From Halocafeteria seosinensis (Eukaryota > Sar > Bigyra > Bicosoecida), in assembly GCA_001687465.1 (NCBI GenBank), contig LVLI01000042.1, positions 1-38,438 on the forward strand: a stretch of 38,438 nt of DNA, written 5' to 3'. A model generated the notes under the pieces. That model was not told the origin of the DNA, did not search any database, and saw nothing but the letters and a program-made list of their open reading frames with translations. Below are positions 1 through 8,279 of this stretch, in pieces; the stretch's first letter is position 1; every line of letters starts with the position of its first letter. Position numbers and translations under genes: made by a program.

Positions 1-71
1 GCCGGGAAGTTGACCACATCCTCTTAACGAGGAGCGGTATGCGCCCGTGTTAAGCAGCGACGGGCCCGCTG
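1..71 (-). repeat. Fused two-part repeat (A+B), inverted relative to 9516-11348
   Basis: Positions 1-42 are the reverse complement of 9516-9557 with two mismatches. Positions 37-71 are the reverse complement of 11314-11348 with three mismatches, clustered in five bases. The two parts overlap by the hexamer GTATGC (37-42). Here they are contiguous, whereas downstream they lie 1.8 kb apart in swapped order. On the minus strand a short frame (24-242) runs through both parts and ends HTAPR-stop. The same five residues and stop end a frame at 9534, so this may be the 3' end of a mobile-element ORF. The element family is not recognised. Confidence 0.75.
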
Positions 72-248
72 TTCCTGCAGCCTTGCTGACATGCGCCGTG
101 AGGGAACACAGCACTGGTTAAGCTCAGGAGGCATCGGGGGAGGCGCCATGCCTGCGCCCACAGTGTCAGAGGTACCGACAAGGCTCAGTCTGGCAGGAGA
201 AGACCCTGAGCCTGCCACAGCGGCGCCAACGCCAAGAAACATCCAGCT

Positions 249-270
249 GCCGGTGGGCCATCAGTCACAT
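249..270 (+). repeat. Copy of the repeat tail also found at 9556-9577
   Basis: These 22 bases match 9556-9577 with two mismatches. In the downstream copy this tail directly follows part A. Here part A is at the window edge in inverted orientation, so the tail occurs alone on the plus strand. In both places a microsatellite follows at once: (CGT)6 here and (TG)15 downstream. A stretch from 254 to 326 starts TG and ends CA like a very short LTR, but I cannot show a matching partner. Confidence 0.6.
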
Positions 271-273
271 CTT

Positions 274-291
274 CGTCGTCGTCGTCGTCGT
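274..291 (+). repeat. (CGT)6 microsatellite
   Basis: Six perfect CGT units follow the repeat tail at 249-270. Confidence 0.95.
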
Positions 292-309
292 GTAGCCTGT
301 AGCAGGCAG

Positions 310-351
310 GTCTTCCGGTAGGAGCAATACCAATACACACATTACTCCCTA
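310..351 (+). repeat. Dispersed repeat, copy 1 (core TCTTCCGGTAGGAGCAA)
   Basis: A 21-base core at 310-330 is identical to 552-572 and differs by one base from 37805-37825. Similarity to the third copy continues with small gaps to an ACTCCCT block at 345-351. All three copies are in the same orientation. The family is unknown; the copies lie in gene-poor DNA with other repeat debris. Confidence 0.75.
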
Positions 352-551
352 AGTAAATTATCCCCTAAACACTTACACAGGTGTATTGTGATCTTTATTG
401 ACTCTGCTCAGGATGTGTGTGGTACATATGTATTCGTGTATTTTCCCAGCGCAAAAACTCTAGGATATCTTGAGTGTAACGCAGTTGTAAAGTGGATCAC
501 CATCACATGGGACCGCCCCTTACACGGCGTAGCGTCGCATGTAGCCTACAA

Positions 552-572
552 GTCTTCCGGTAGGAGCAATAC
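552..572 (+). repeat. Dispersed repeat, copy 2
   Basis: The 21-base core is identical to 310-330. A GTAGCCT block lies just upstream in both copies 1 and 2. The flanks then diverge. Confidence 0.75.
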
Positions 573-876
573 TGCATGGGTATACATGTGTATCCATCGG
601 TACGTACATGGTACACACATGGAACATCAAAACCGCCTGCGGTCAATCAATAAGTATCCAGAGCTGGCTTTGTCGCGCTAATGAGCAGTGAAGTGAACTA
701 CAATGTGAGCCCGAAACTATTTTTACCTACGCTTCGCATCCCCGAATCACTCATAGTATCCTGAACTTCCTGGCATTTGTGATCTCAGATTTGTGAAGGT
801 GGTAGTGAAGTATACCCAGCACACACTGTCATGCTGCCATTTATTGTTGGTAGTGGGATTCCACAGTGCATGCACA

Positions 877-2144
877 ATGATGATGGGGTGTCTAGCCAGG
901 TGGTCCCGTCGGTGGATATGCCCCGATTATGGAATGGTGGTGGAAAGAACGGCGCACAGGTCTCGTGCTAGCTTCCGCTCGGGGACACGTACTACAGCTT
1001 TGTCTCTCTATTACTGCGACGTGTACGTCGTCAAGCTCCCTGAGAACCACAGATTCCCTATGAAGAAATATGCGGCGACGCGAAAGCGAATTGAGAGCAC
1101 TTTGAGTACGGCAATGGATGCCAGCGGACAACCCAAGTTTTCGCTGATCCGGAGGAATCGCCTTACGTCAGTGGAAGATGGTCCCTCGCTCGTTCAAGAG
1201 ATACAGCGCTATAATCGCAAGGATTCTTCCGTTGCTCCTCGCAGGAGGCGACAAGAAGAGCATGCCGCGCTGGATGTGGTTTTAACACCGTCTGCGTTCT
1301 TGTCCCAAGAGCAAGCTGAATTGGTCCATGAAAGTGGTTATATCCAACGCTTTCTTACAGGGTCCCTGAGACGAGAAGAAGAGAAGGCGGTTGGGTTCCC
1401 ATGGTCGAGGGATCTAGTTCGGAGGACACTGGCGTCTAGTCTAGGAACGGCGCAAGCGGCATTCGACGCGCTGGAAACGGGCTTTGGAGCGCAAATTGCT
1501 GGAGGAACTCATCATGCCTTCTATGACTACGGGGAAGGATTCTGCACGTTCAATGACATTGCTGTAGCGGCATCCATGCTTCTACGATGGCGGTCTCAAC
1601 AAGTAAAGAAAATATTAGTGATTGATTTGGACGTACATCAGGGAAACGGAACGGCCAAAATGTTCGAAAGCGACGACAGGGTGTACACTTTTAGTATGCA
1701 CTGTGGTAGTAACCTGTTCTCAACTAAACAATTCGGGAACCGAGATGTTGAAATCCGCGAAGGCAGCGGGTATGTACTCATGAAACCTGATGAAGTTTTC
1801 CAACATTACTAATTTACCGGTTGTGCAGAGACGAGGAATATCTATCTATATTGAAAAAGGAGATCCCGACCGTTCTAGACGAAGCTGCGCCAGATATTGT
1901 GATATACCAAGCAGGAGTCGATGCTTTGGCCGACGATCGCTTAGGGAAATTGCAGTTGTCCAGAGAAGGTCTGCAACGGAGAAATGAATTTGTATACCAC
2001 AAAGTTTGTAAAGAACGTCGGATTCCCATCGTGGTCTGCATGGGCGGCGGATACGGAAGAAACATTGAAAATTCCATCGCTTCCCATAGTGACGTTTATA
2101 TCCAGCTTGCGGCTACTGCGTATGAAGTGCATATCGGCAGCTGA
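877..2144 (+). CDS. Class IV-type (HDAC11-like) histone deacetylase, two exons
   Basis: Zn-dependent deacetylase of the arginase/deacetylase fold, which removes acetyl groups from lysines. Exons are 877-1769 and 1829-2144 (402 aa). The 59-nt intron starts GTATGT and ends TTGTGCAG, with a TTACTAAT branch-like site. Splicing joins the frame at a Gly codon (EGSG/DEEYL). Catalytic signatures are all present: the His pair H212-H213 (in GGTHHAFYDYG), Zn ligands D252 and H254 (DLDVHQG), D329 (YQAGVDAL) and the transition-state Tyr Y373 (GGGYG). The domain begins near residue 45 (VYVVKLPENHRFPMKKY), which with GVDALADDRLG points to class IV or bacterial-like HDACs. The first in-frame ATG is at 877; the frame is open upstream only to a TAG at 754. 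The roughly 40-residue N-terminal extension is rich in Arg and Ser and poor in acidic residues, so it may be an organelle-targeting peptide (inference). Confidence 0.9.
1770..1828 (+). other. HDAC intron
   Basis: GTATGT donor, TTACTAAT branch-like motif and GCAG acceptor, 59 nt, phase 2. Removal restores the conserved deacetylase frame. Confidence 0.9.
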
Positions 2145-2351
2145 ATGTTCCAACCGACCGTCGACACCATACTGGTGGTTCATAGTCTCATCACTGAGTC
2201 CTCAGTCGCGGATCTCCATTATATGCGCTCCGGCATGCATTTAGAAATGGTCAGAGAGTCGATTTACCTTAGTCATTTGCACGCGGAGGTTCGTTGAGTA
2301 TCCCGTTGCTAACTCTTCCCATGTGTCGTGGAATTTGGAAAGCCTCATCTA

Positions 2352-3854
2352 TCAACCCTTTTCCAAGCAACGTCGAATCGTCTGTTGCGCCAAGTTAAAT
2401 CGATGGGATATATCTGCGAAAAGAAATCGGCTTAACTGCTGAAGAGTGACGCTCGTGTTTTTCGAAATTCCGGCGGTCTGGATATTCCTCCCGCAGCTAC
2501 TCATGTCACGGGCAAGGATATGGCCTATTGCACCTCCCACGGCGTCTGATGTAGCGGAAAATACGGAGGGTGCCCAACGAAACCACAAATCCCGCTGCAG
2601 CGTTGACTCGAATTGATCTTGCCATGCAGCTGGAGGTGTCTGTGCTAAAGCTTGCACGAATGACGAGTTGCTAATGTGTCTCGCTAGTGTGCAAACTGGT
2701 TGGGCAGTATTCTTAATCCATTGGCACTTTGACAGCTTGGACTTGAGTACCCTTACCACCTCAAACATTTGGCGATGATACTCGTTTGCATCGCACACGA
2801 AAGAGTGGTTATGAAAACTCCAGGCCCCATTATCCATGGCCACAATATTCTCGTTCGGATCACGGAACCAATTCTTGTCCATGTGGCGATCCGTATTCAG
2901 GACCAGATAGTCCAACACATTGAGACGAAATAGTTGGCCTAGAAACCTTGGAGACGCAGCATTGCATTGTCGGTTATACCACGTTTTCTCGTAGGACGTG
3001 AAGTTCGCGAATGGTGTTAGAGCGCCCATGAGCACCCGCTCTTTACCAAAGCGGAAGATACACTGTTTCGGAAGCATGGGTTTTGCCGTCAACATAGACA
3101 AGGGCATTACCATGCCGTATGCAGGGTACGAAAGGTTGTATCCAAACACATCTTGGTCCAAAATGTTGGCCACAATTTCTGGCCATGCTTGCTTTCCTAG
3201 CCAATAAGACATGGGAGGTCGGCATGACAGTTTCAGCACGTACCCTCCGCAGTGAGGGATCTCCAGGACTAATAGATGTCGCGTCAACTTGCTGACCACC
3301 TTAATCTTGAATCCACTCTGCCTCCCTTTAGGTTGTGTACTCTTTTCCTTGGTTTTCCTTTTCCTCTTCTTGCCCTTCTTATCGTCATCACTTTCACGAC
3401 CTGAAGAAGTCAAACTGTTGGCGACCGAGAACAGTCGTTCCTCCAAATGTCTTCTAAAAAGTTCACATCCGGTCGGGAATCGATACGACGTTAGTACGTG
3501 TTTGTTTAATCCGGTATTCGAGGTGTCTAATAGCCTGGAAGCCCTATTTATGGCTCTGTGACTCCCTCCGCCACTACCACCTCCAGTAGCGGTCGTGGTG
3601 ATGTTTGTGGTTTTCGCTGTCGCATGCGCTCCTGTATGCTCGCCCTGCCGTCGCACTGATGTCAGTAGTGGAGGCGCAACGGCAACTTGGGTTGGAAAAG
3701 TGAGCATGACGGAATAACTGAGAGAAAGACCCAGAATGGTCAAACTAACCAAGGTCGCTACAACGCAGCCTCGCGTGAACCGGATATCCAAGAAAGGCTC
3801 TCTATTGGCTTTGCCATTCGCATGAGGATGATGGCCTCCTCCTAACTTCGACAT
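2352..3854 (-). CDS. FAM20/Four-jointed-like secretory-pathway atypical kinase
   Basis: Type II membrane protein of 500 aa with a C-terminal atypical kinase fold. Known FAM20-family members phosphorylate secreted proteins or proteoglycan sugars in the Golgi. A signal anchor spans residues 30-52 after a short basic N-terminus. A Lys-rich low-complexity stretch lies near residues 160-180. K208 (GGYVLKLS) is the likely ATP-contacting Lys, followed by PEIVANILDQDVFG, which resembles the FAM20 helix supplying the conserved acid. The catalytic block is LDYLVLNTDRHMDKNW (D322, R323, H324), and the metal-binding Asp is D341 in VAMDNG. Several Cys and N-glycosylation sequons fit a lumenal domain. The chosen ATG encodes MSKLGGG; the frame extends seven codons upstream without an ATG. 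It converges with the HDAC gene (207 nt between stops). The substrate (protein or sugar) cannot be told from sequence. Confidence 0.8.
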   Translation of the reverse strand: MSKLGGGHHPHANGKANREPFLDIRFTRGCVVATLVSLTILGLSLSYSVMLTFPTQVAVAPPLLTSVRRQGEHTGAHATAKTTNITTTATGGGSGGGSHRAINRASRLLDTSNTGLNKHVLTSYRFPTGCELFRRHLEERLFSVANSLTSSGRESDDDKKGKKRKRKTKEKSTQPKGRQSGFKIKVVSKLTRHLLVLEIPHCGGYVLKLSCRPPMSYWLGKQAWPEIVANILDQDVFGYNLSYPAYGMVMPLSMLTAKPMLPKQCIFRFGKERVLMGALTPFANFTSYEKTWYNRQCNAASPRFLGQLFRLNVLDYLVLNTDRHMDKNWFRDPNENIVAMDNGAWSFHNHSFVCDANEYHRQMFEVVRVLKSKLSKCQWIKNTAQPVCTLARHISNSSFVQALAQTPPAAWQDQFESTLQRDLWFRWAPSVFSATSDAVGGAIGHILARDMSSCGRNIQTAGISKNTSVTLQQLSRFLFADISHRFNLAQQTIRRCLEKG

Positions 3855-4355
3855 TCTGATATCAACATTAAACAATTACTGCTACATGGTGCTACTAACA
3901 ATTCTATCAAACCGTGTCATATTACAATGCTAGCGGTCTTTTCGAGAAGTCGCATCTTTTGGTCGCCCAGTCACTATTGAAACCATACCCATAAAAGCAT
4001 AATATACACCCGTGTTTTTAAGACACACAAGTACATAGCAATCTTGCTTCCAAGCTTTCCTTTCCTTGGGAAAGGAGTCTATGGTGCTTGCTACTCACTC
4101 TGTGTACATCTCCAGACGAACTTCCTCGGTCGGCTAGCAATCAAGTAATGTCTGGATGAACGCTTGTCTCTTCCATTTCTGACTGTTGCTTGCTTGAGCA
4201 AAGGGCTACATTATTCCAGTGACTGACTGTAGTTTAAACCATACTGCTGCTGCTGCTGCTGTGGTTTTGTCCTCAGTTCCGTACGATGCCTACAGAGCAG
4301 CAAGCAAGAACTGTCCTCCTCTCCTCTCCTTCTACATACACACACGTGTCTCTGT
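3855..4355. other. Intergenic region: kinase promoter side and uL23m 3' side
   Basis: About 500 nt without a gene. It should hold the promoter of the minus-strand kinase (near 3855-4100) and the 3' UTR of uL23m. A (CTG)6 tract lies at 4244-4261. No other structure was seen. Confidence 0.5.
4244..4261 (+). repeat. (CTG)6 microsatellite
   Basis: Six perfect CTG units in the presumed 3' flank of uL23m. Confidence 0.9.
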
Positions 4356-4741
4356 CTAGCGCTGTTCCAAGAGGTCGGAGGCTTCTTCATCATGTGCACG
4401 GACATACACCTTTTTATAATCTTTTAGTTTCGTATACGGTCTCAAACCTCGCCTTCGTTTCGTTTTCCCTGCCAAAAACAGACAACATAAAATCATGCTC
4501 CATTACCATTCAAGAACTCCCCCCATGTCCACACTCGTTCACACGCACCCAGGTAGTTTATGGTGGCGACGCGCTCCACCTTGAGGTTGTAGACCTTCTC
4601 CAGGTACTCCTTGATCTCGGGCTTGGTCCACTGGGGGTCGGTCCGGAAGATGAAATTCCCACGGGGCAAGTTGGACGACGCGCGACGCACGAGCGTCAGC
4701 GACATCTCCGGGAACCACGTCGGATGGCGCACGGGAGGCAT
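4356..4741 (-). CDS. Mitochondrial large-subunit ribosomal protein uL23m, two exons
   Basis: Nuclear gene for the mitoribosomal uL23 protein, which lies at the peptide exit tunnel. Exons are 4741-4549 and 4468-4356, giving 101 aa. The 80-nt intron (GTGCGT donor, TTTTTGGCAG acceptor, phase 1) was found by searching for the missing C-terminal half of the family. Exon 1 carries the N-terminal strand (RGNFIFRTDPQWTKPEIKEYLEKVYNLKVERVATINYLG, residues 27-65, read in parts). Exon 2 supplies the basic loop (GKTKRRRGLRPYTK) and the closing strand (LKDYKKVYVRAHD). The length fits short mitochondrial or plant-type L23. It is divergently paired with NDUFB10 over 248 nt. Confidence 0.92.
4469..4548 (-). 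other. uL23m intron
   Basis: GTGCGT donor and TTTTTGGCAG acceptor on the minus strand, 80 nt, phase 1. Splicing joins NYLG to the basic loop of uL23. Confidence 0.9.
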
Positions 4742-4989
4742 TTTATTTGAGGCAGTATTTTATACTACTAGTAGTTGTATCAGACAAGCAAACAAACAAA
4801 CAGGGGAAGGAAGGACAAGCAAATGAGTGAGGGAGTGCATAGAAAGTCCAAAGTGAACGAAATGATTGATGCATATAGTACAACCTTTTTTGTAGTTTTG
4901 GTCAAAGGGAGCCTAAAGGGAGAGCAAGGTGGATGGGATTGATTTAGAGCGTGTTTGGTAGATATAAACGGCTTTTATAGAGGGAAAAC
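4742..4989. promoter_or_regulatory. Bidirectional promoter region of uL23m and NDUFB10
   Basis: Only 248 nt separate the two start codons, which point away from each other. The stretch contains CAAA-type repeats near 4788-4802 and AT-rich blocks. No named element can be assigned. Co-regulation of two mitochondrial proteins is an inference from the layout. Confidence 0.6.
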
Positions 4990-5651
4990 ATGGCCCAGCA
5001 GCACGGGGGACAGTTCCATGGATCGGCCGCGACCGTCATTGGGTCGAAATGTCATACAAATTATAGTGAATTATACCCAAATCCGTCAGAGATCGAGGAC
5101 AGGAAGGACTTTCCCAGGGCTTCTGTCGAGCCTAAACGAGTTATAGAAGATGTTATGCAAGATAAATTGAATTTCGGGCCGATGAAGCCTCGCGTCCTGG
5201 CGTACGCTCCGAAATACCGCGATTTTGAACGAGATGACCAAGGGAACCCCCTCTTCCACAGTCTCCGCGGACCTGACAAATTAGCAGCTCGAGCACAATT
5301 CGTCCGTGAAAGATTTGTGGCCATTGCCGAGACGGAAATACTACGAGAACAGTTAAATGAGTGCTTCCTGAGGGAGAGAGTCAATGCCAAAGAGCACTGC
5401 AAACCACTCGTTAAAGCCTACGCGGAACTCATCTCGAGACCGTACTGGGATATGCTCAAGGTATGTAGCAGTTTTGTTTTTGTTTCCTTGCCTTTTGTGT
5501 AGTCGCCGACAGCATCCAAAGGATGATGACGAAAACAGTGATCTTTGCGAAATGAGTGCATATAGGCTCACTCCGCAACTTGTCAGCAGTATCGTAGTTA
5601 CTCTTCGTTTGTATGCTGTCGTTTTACTTGCAGGCTCCTTCCAAATACTAA
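4990..5651 (+). CDS. Complex I subunit NDUFB10 (PDSW), two exons
   Basis: Accessory subunit of mitochondrial NADH:ubiquinone oxidoreductase, in the membrane-arm PD module. Exon 1 is 4990-5460 and exon 2 is 5634-5651, which encodes only APSKY and the stop. The protein is 162 aa. The family core is residues about 95-155: FVRERFVAIAETEILREQ followed by LNECFLRERVNAKEHCKPLV. The two Cys are 11 residues apart, as expected for an intermembrane-space disulphide. The intron starts GTATGT and ends TTTACTTGCAG (173 nt, phase 0). Without splicing the frame reads into intron-like T-rich codons. The start is the first ATG in frame and gives a plausible N-terminus (MAQQHGGQFHGS). Confidence 0.88.
5461..5633 (+). 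other. NDUFB10 intron
   Basis: GTATGT donor and pyrimidine-rich ACTTGCAG acceptor, 173 nt, phase 0. The downstream exon is very short (18 nt with stop), so a transcript is needed to confirm the acceptor. Confidence 0.75.
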
Positions 5652-6095
5652 CGGGAAGCTAGTAAAGCATGGATAACCATTTATCTTAGTGAAAATGTTC
5701 TCTACAGGGATGTTATATTTGCAAAGAAATGGATTCTATTTCCATTGGGGACCGTGAAAAGGCATACTTCAATTTTGTGCTGTATTGTAGTACAAATTGT
5801 AGCATTGACATGATATTGGCAGAATAGAGCGATAGCGGATAGGAGTACTACCGTTAATAGGCACATATGCAGGAGATTCAACTTGTACAGCCGTGTACTG
5901 CGTATTGCACACTGTCTGTCAGTGTATGTGTACTCGGAGCTATGTAAGGGTATTCATGACACAGATGTCTTCCTAGAGTAGCTTGGGAATACACATACAA
6001 AGAAAGGGAACTTCCAGTCAATGGAAAGGGAGGGATAAACTACCTCAACTTTACTGTACCAATAAGGTTGGCGAAAAAGTATACCGTTTGGAAAC
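5652..6095. other. Convergent intergenic region
   Basis: About 440 nt between NDUFB10 (+) and the GLUG gene (-). It is AT-rich, presumably two 3' UTRs. No gene was seen. Confidence 0.5.
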
Positions 6096-8279
6096 CTAAT
6101 CCGTCCACAAATTCTGATTAAATTTGGCTCCCCGGCGTTGATAACCACGATGCCGCTTTACCTTGTTAGAACGTACAGACCTAGCCACTCGCTGTGCCGG
6201 CAACACTCTCATACTGTTTCTTGTCCGTGGAGTTTTGGATACCATTGCGGCCTCGGATGAAGTAAGGGTGGGTGACCTTGTTGGAGTACTAGTGGAATTT
6301 GGGGTTTGAGTGGCTAAGGTTGTAGAAGCCCTTGATCCCGAAGGAGAGCTACTCCTGCTGGGTGTAGTCGTTGATGTACTGCTGGAGGTCTGTGTTCGAG
6401 AAGGTGAACCAGTGGAAGAAGAGGTTGCGGTCCTCGATGTAGACGGTGAAGGTGTCCAGGAGCCTGTTTGAGCGGCCGAGTTTGATGGGGTTTTCGTCAT
6501 GGTCATGGTCGTCGAGGGACTAGACGTGGGAGTCGGACTTGGAACGTTCGGTAGCTGGAATCGCAACACGGGCATTAAGTCGTGTCCATTGAGAGTCCAG
6601 ATGGCAGCATCCCATCTTTGAATGCCCTCAAACTGATACAGTTGACCATGAATAGCATTCAAATTGCCTGAGGTACCAATATTATCATGATTTTCCATGT
6701 ACTGTGCCTGGTCAAAGCCCACAAGTTTCTTGTGGCCAGCATCGTTGTACACAGAAAAATTCACTTGGATAACACCAGCAAAGTTGCCATGTGTACTTCC
6801 TATAATGCCTCCTGCATTGTGGTCGTCCAAAAACCCAGAAGCGTATGAATTTTTGATATATAGATTGCCGAGGTTGGGACCTCCTGCATATCCTCCAGCA
6901 ATACCTCCGCCTCGACCGGTACCAATAACTCCTTGAGAATAGCAGTTTCTGATATGTGCTTTGCCACCACTTGAGGCTATATACGACCCACTGATTCCTC
7001 CCGCAAAAGTGGCAGAGATTCTACCAGTACTGAAACATTCTTCAATACTCATGTATCCTCTATCAGCTGCCTGTCGACCGACAATCCCGCCACTTCCTAG
7101 TCCTCCGATAGTTCCTCTTGAATACGATTGTGTAATATGAAGTTGGCCGCCGAGTGTACCAGCACTGTGCCCGCAAATACCCCCTGCCCATTTCCCTTCG
7201 ATAGCTCCTGTAGAGTGGCATTGTGTTATGTTGACATGTCCATCAGTCTTGCCGGCACCTACACCTACAATCCCGCCCGCTTGCTCTCCTACTATTACTC
7301 CTGTAGAATAGGAATGCAATATGCGAATATCACCCGAGCTAGAACCACACAATCTTCCACATATACCACCACTGCCAACATGAGTAATATCTCCTGAAGA
7401 ACTGCAAGAGTCCACAATAAAATGCTTTTGATTGTCTTGGATAATAAATCCAGCATAATGTGCGGTACTCCCGTTTCTAACGTGTACGTTTCGAATGATC
7501 GGAGCGTCCAAAAGTGAGGCAACACTACCCATGATTCTAAACAAGCCGTTAAAGTTAGCAATTCCGGCCAAATTGATAATGCATTTGTCACCTTGTTTAC
7601 TGCCTGCACTCCCATCAAAAATCTCGTTCACATCGAGGGAAATGTGAGTCTCAGCTCCATATCCAGTGGCGTTCCAGTTCAGCACGGTGCAGTTCATCTG
7701 GAATTTTTTCGACTCAGCCACATACCGGAAACACGGTTCGTGTCCCTGCATAATACTGCTTCGTATATCCATTGTCTGACAGGACGGTAACTTCAATGCA
7801 ACTAGCAACAGTACTACCCTCGTGATCAAGAACAATGAAGACGGGAGCCGACGAGCTGAGGAAGTAGTTCGTAGTCTGTGGACTAGAGCTGTAGCAGATA
7901 CCAACGGATTTCTTGAACTTGACGTCAGTTGTGTACATGTGCGTAAACCTAGTTCAGCTGGAGTACTTGCTTGACCAACTAAATCCCAGAAGAGCTCAAT
8001 AAATAGCAACGTTAACACCGGTATAGCGATGAGAACAGCGACCACTACAAGGAACACTTCACCACTTGGCTGGTATGATAGACTCCCAGCTGGACTGTGG
8101 GTCATGTATTCGAGAGGCAGTGCACACAAATCAATTAATATTGGCTTCAAAGCAGTACAGTATCGATGGGAATCCAACACGGCACAGTTCATGGTCATAA
8201 AGTTCAATTCGACTGCGAGCAAAGCAGGAACTCTGCTTGAATTATCGGACACTTGTGTTAAATGCCTGCCACGTACCAT
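6096..8279 (-). CDS. Membrane-anchored GLUG-repeat protein with Ser/Thr/Pro-rich tail
   Basis: 727 aa from the first ATG; the frame runs 14 codons further upstream without an ATG. A strong hydrophobic segment lies at residues 75-98 and a weaker one near 145-165. Residues about 200-560 carry at least six GLUG-type repeats of the form AGGIxGxxAG...IxxCYSxGxI, for example GGIVGVGAGKTDGHVNITQC and GGICGHSAG. Such repeats are expected to form an extracellular beta-helix. A Ser/Thr/Pro-rich region (about 590-690) resembles an O-glycosylated stalk, and the extreme C-terminus is strongly basic. No catalytic residues can be assigned. A GTACGT just after the ATG could be a splice donor, so the N-terminal exon structure is uncertain. 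Likely a surface or wall-associated protein (inference). Confidence 0.7.
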   Translation of the reverse strand: MVRGRHLTQVSDNSSRVPALLAVELNFMTMNCAVLDSHRYCTALKPILIDLCALPLEYMTHSPAGSLSYQPSGEVFLVVVAVLIAIPVLTLLFIELFWDLVGQASTPAELGLRTCTQLTSSSRNPLVSATALVHRLRTTSSARRLPSSLFLITRVVLLLVALKLPSCQTMDIRSSIMQGHEPCFRYVAESKKFQMNCTVLNWNATGYGAETHISLDVNEIFDGSAGSKQGDKCIINLAGIANFNGLFRIMGSVASLLDAPIIRNVHVRNGSTAHYAGFIIQDNQKHFIVDSCSSSGDITHVGSGGICGRLCGSSSGDIRILHSYSTGVIVGEQAGGIVGVGAGKTDGHVNITQCHSTGAIEGKWAGGICGHSAGTLGGQLHITQSYSRGTIGGLGSGGIVGRQAADRGYMSIEECFSTGRISATFAGGISGSYIASSGGKAHIRNCYSQGVIGTGRGGGIAGGYAGGPNLGNLYIKNSYASGFLDDHNAGGIIGSTHGNFAGVIQVNFSVYNDAGHKKLVGFDQAQYMENHDNIGTSGNLNAIHGQLYQFEGIQRWDAAIWTLNGHDLMPVLRFQLPNVPSPTPTSSPSTTMTMTKTPSNSAAQTGSWTPSPSTSRTATSSSTGSPSRTQTSSSTSTTTPSRSSSPSGSRASTTLATQTPNSTSTPTRSPTLTSSEAAMVSKTPRTRNSMRVLPAQRVARSVRSNKVKRHRGYQRRGAKFNQNLWTD

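Larger units (their letters stand above)
1..876. other. Gene-poor left flank with repeat debris
   Basis: Apart from the repeats listed separately I see no gene. Short open frames at 91-321 and 388-681 are low-complexity or lack any family signature. The HDAC promoter should lie in its last few hundred bases, but no motif stands out. Confidence 0.5.

Noticed and set aside
254-326. TG...CA stretch as a solo LTR
   Set aside because: It is too short, no second LTR or target-site duplication is visible, and the ends rest on weak matches.
4211-4405. Minus-strand Gln-run frame as the second exon of uL23m
   Set aside because: The exon at 4468-4356 restores the conserved L23 C-terminus in frame; the Gln run lies beyond its stop.
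4742-4989. Specific TATA box or initiator calls
   Set aside because: AT-rich stretches are present but no position or conservation supports naming one.
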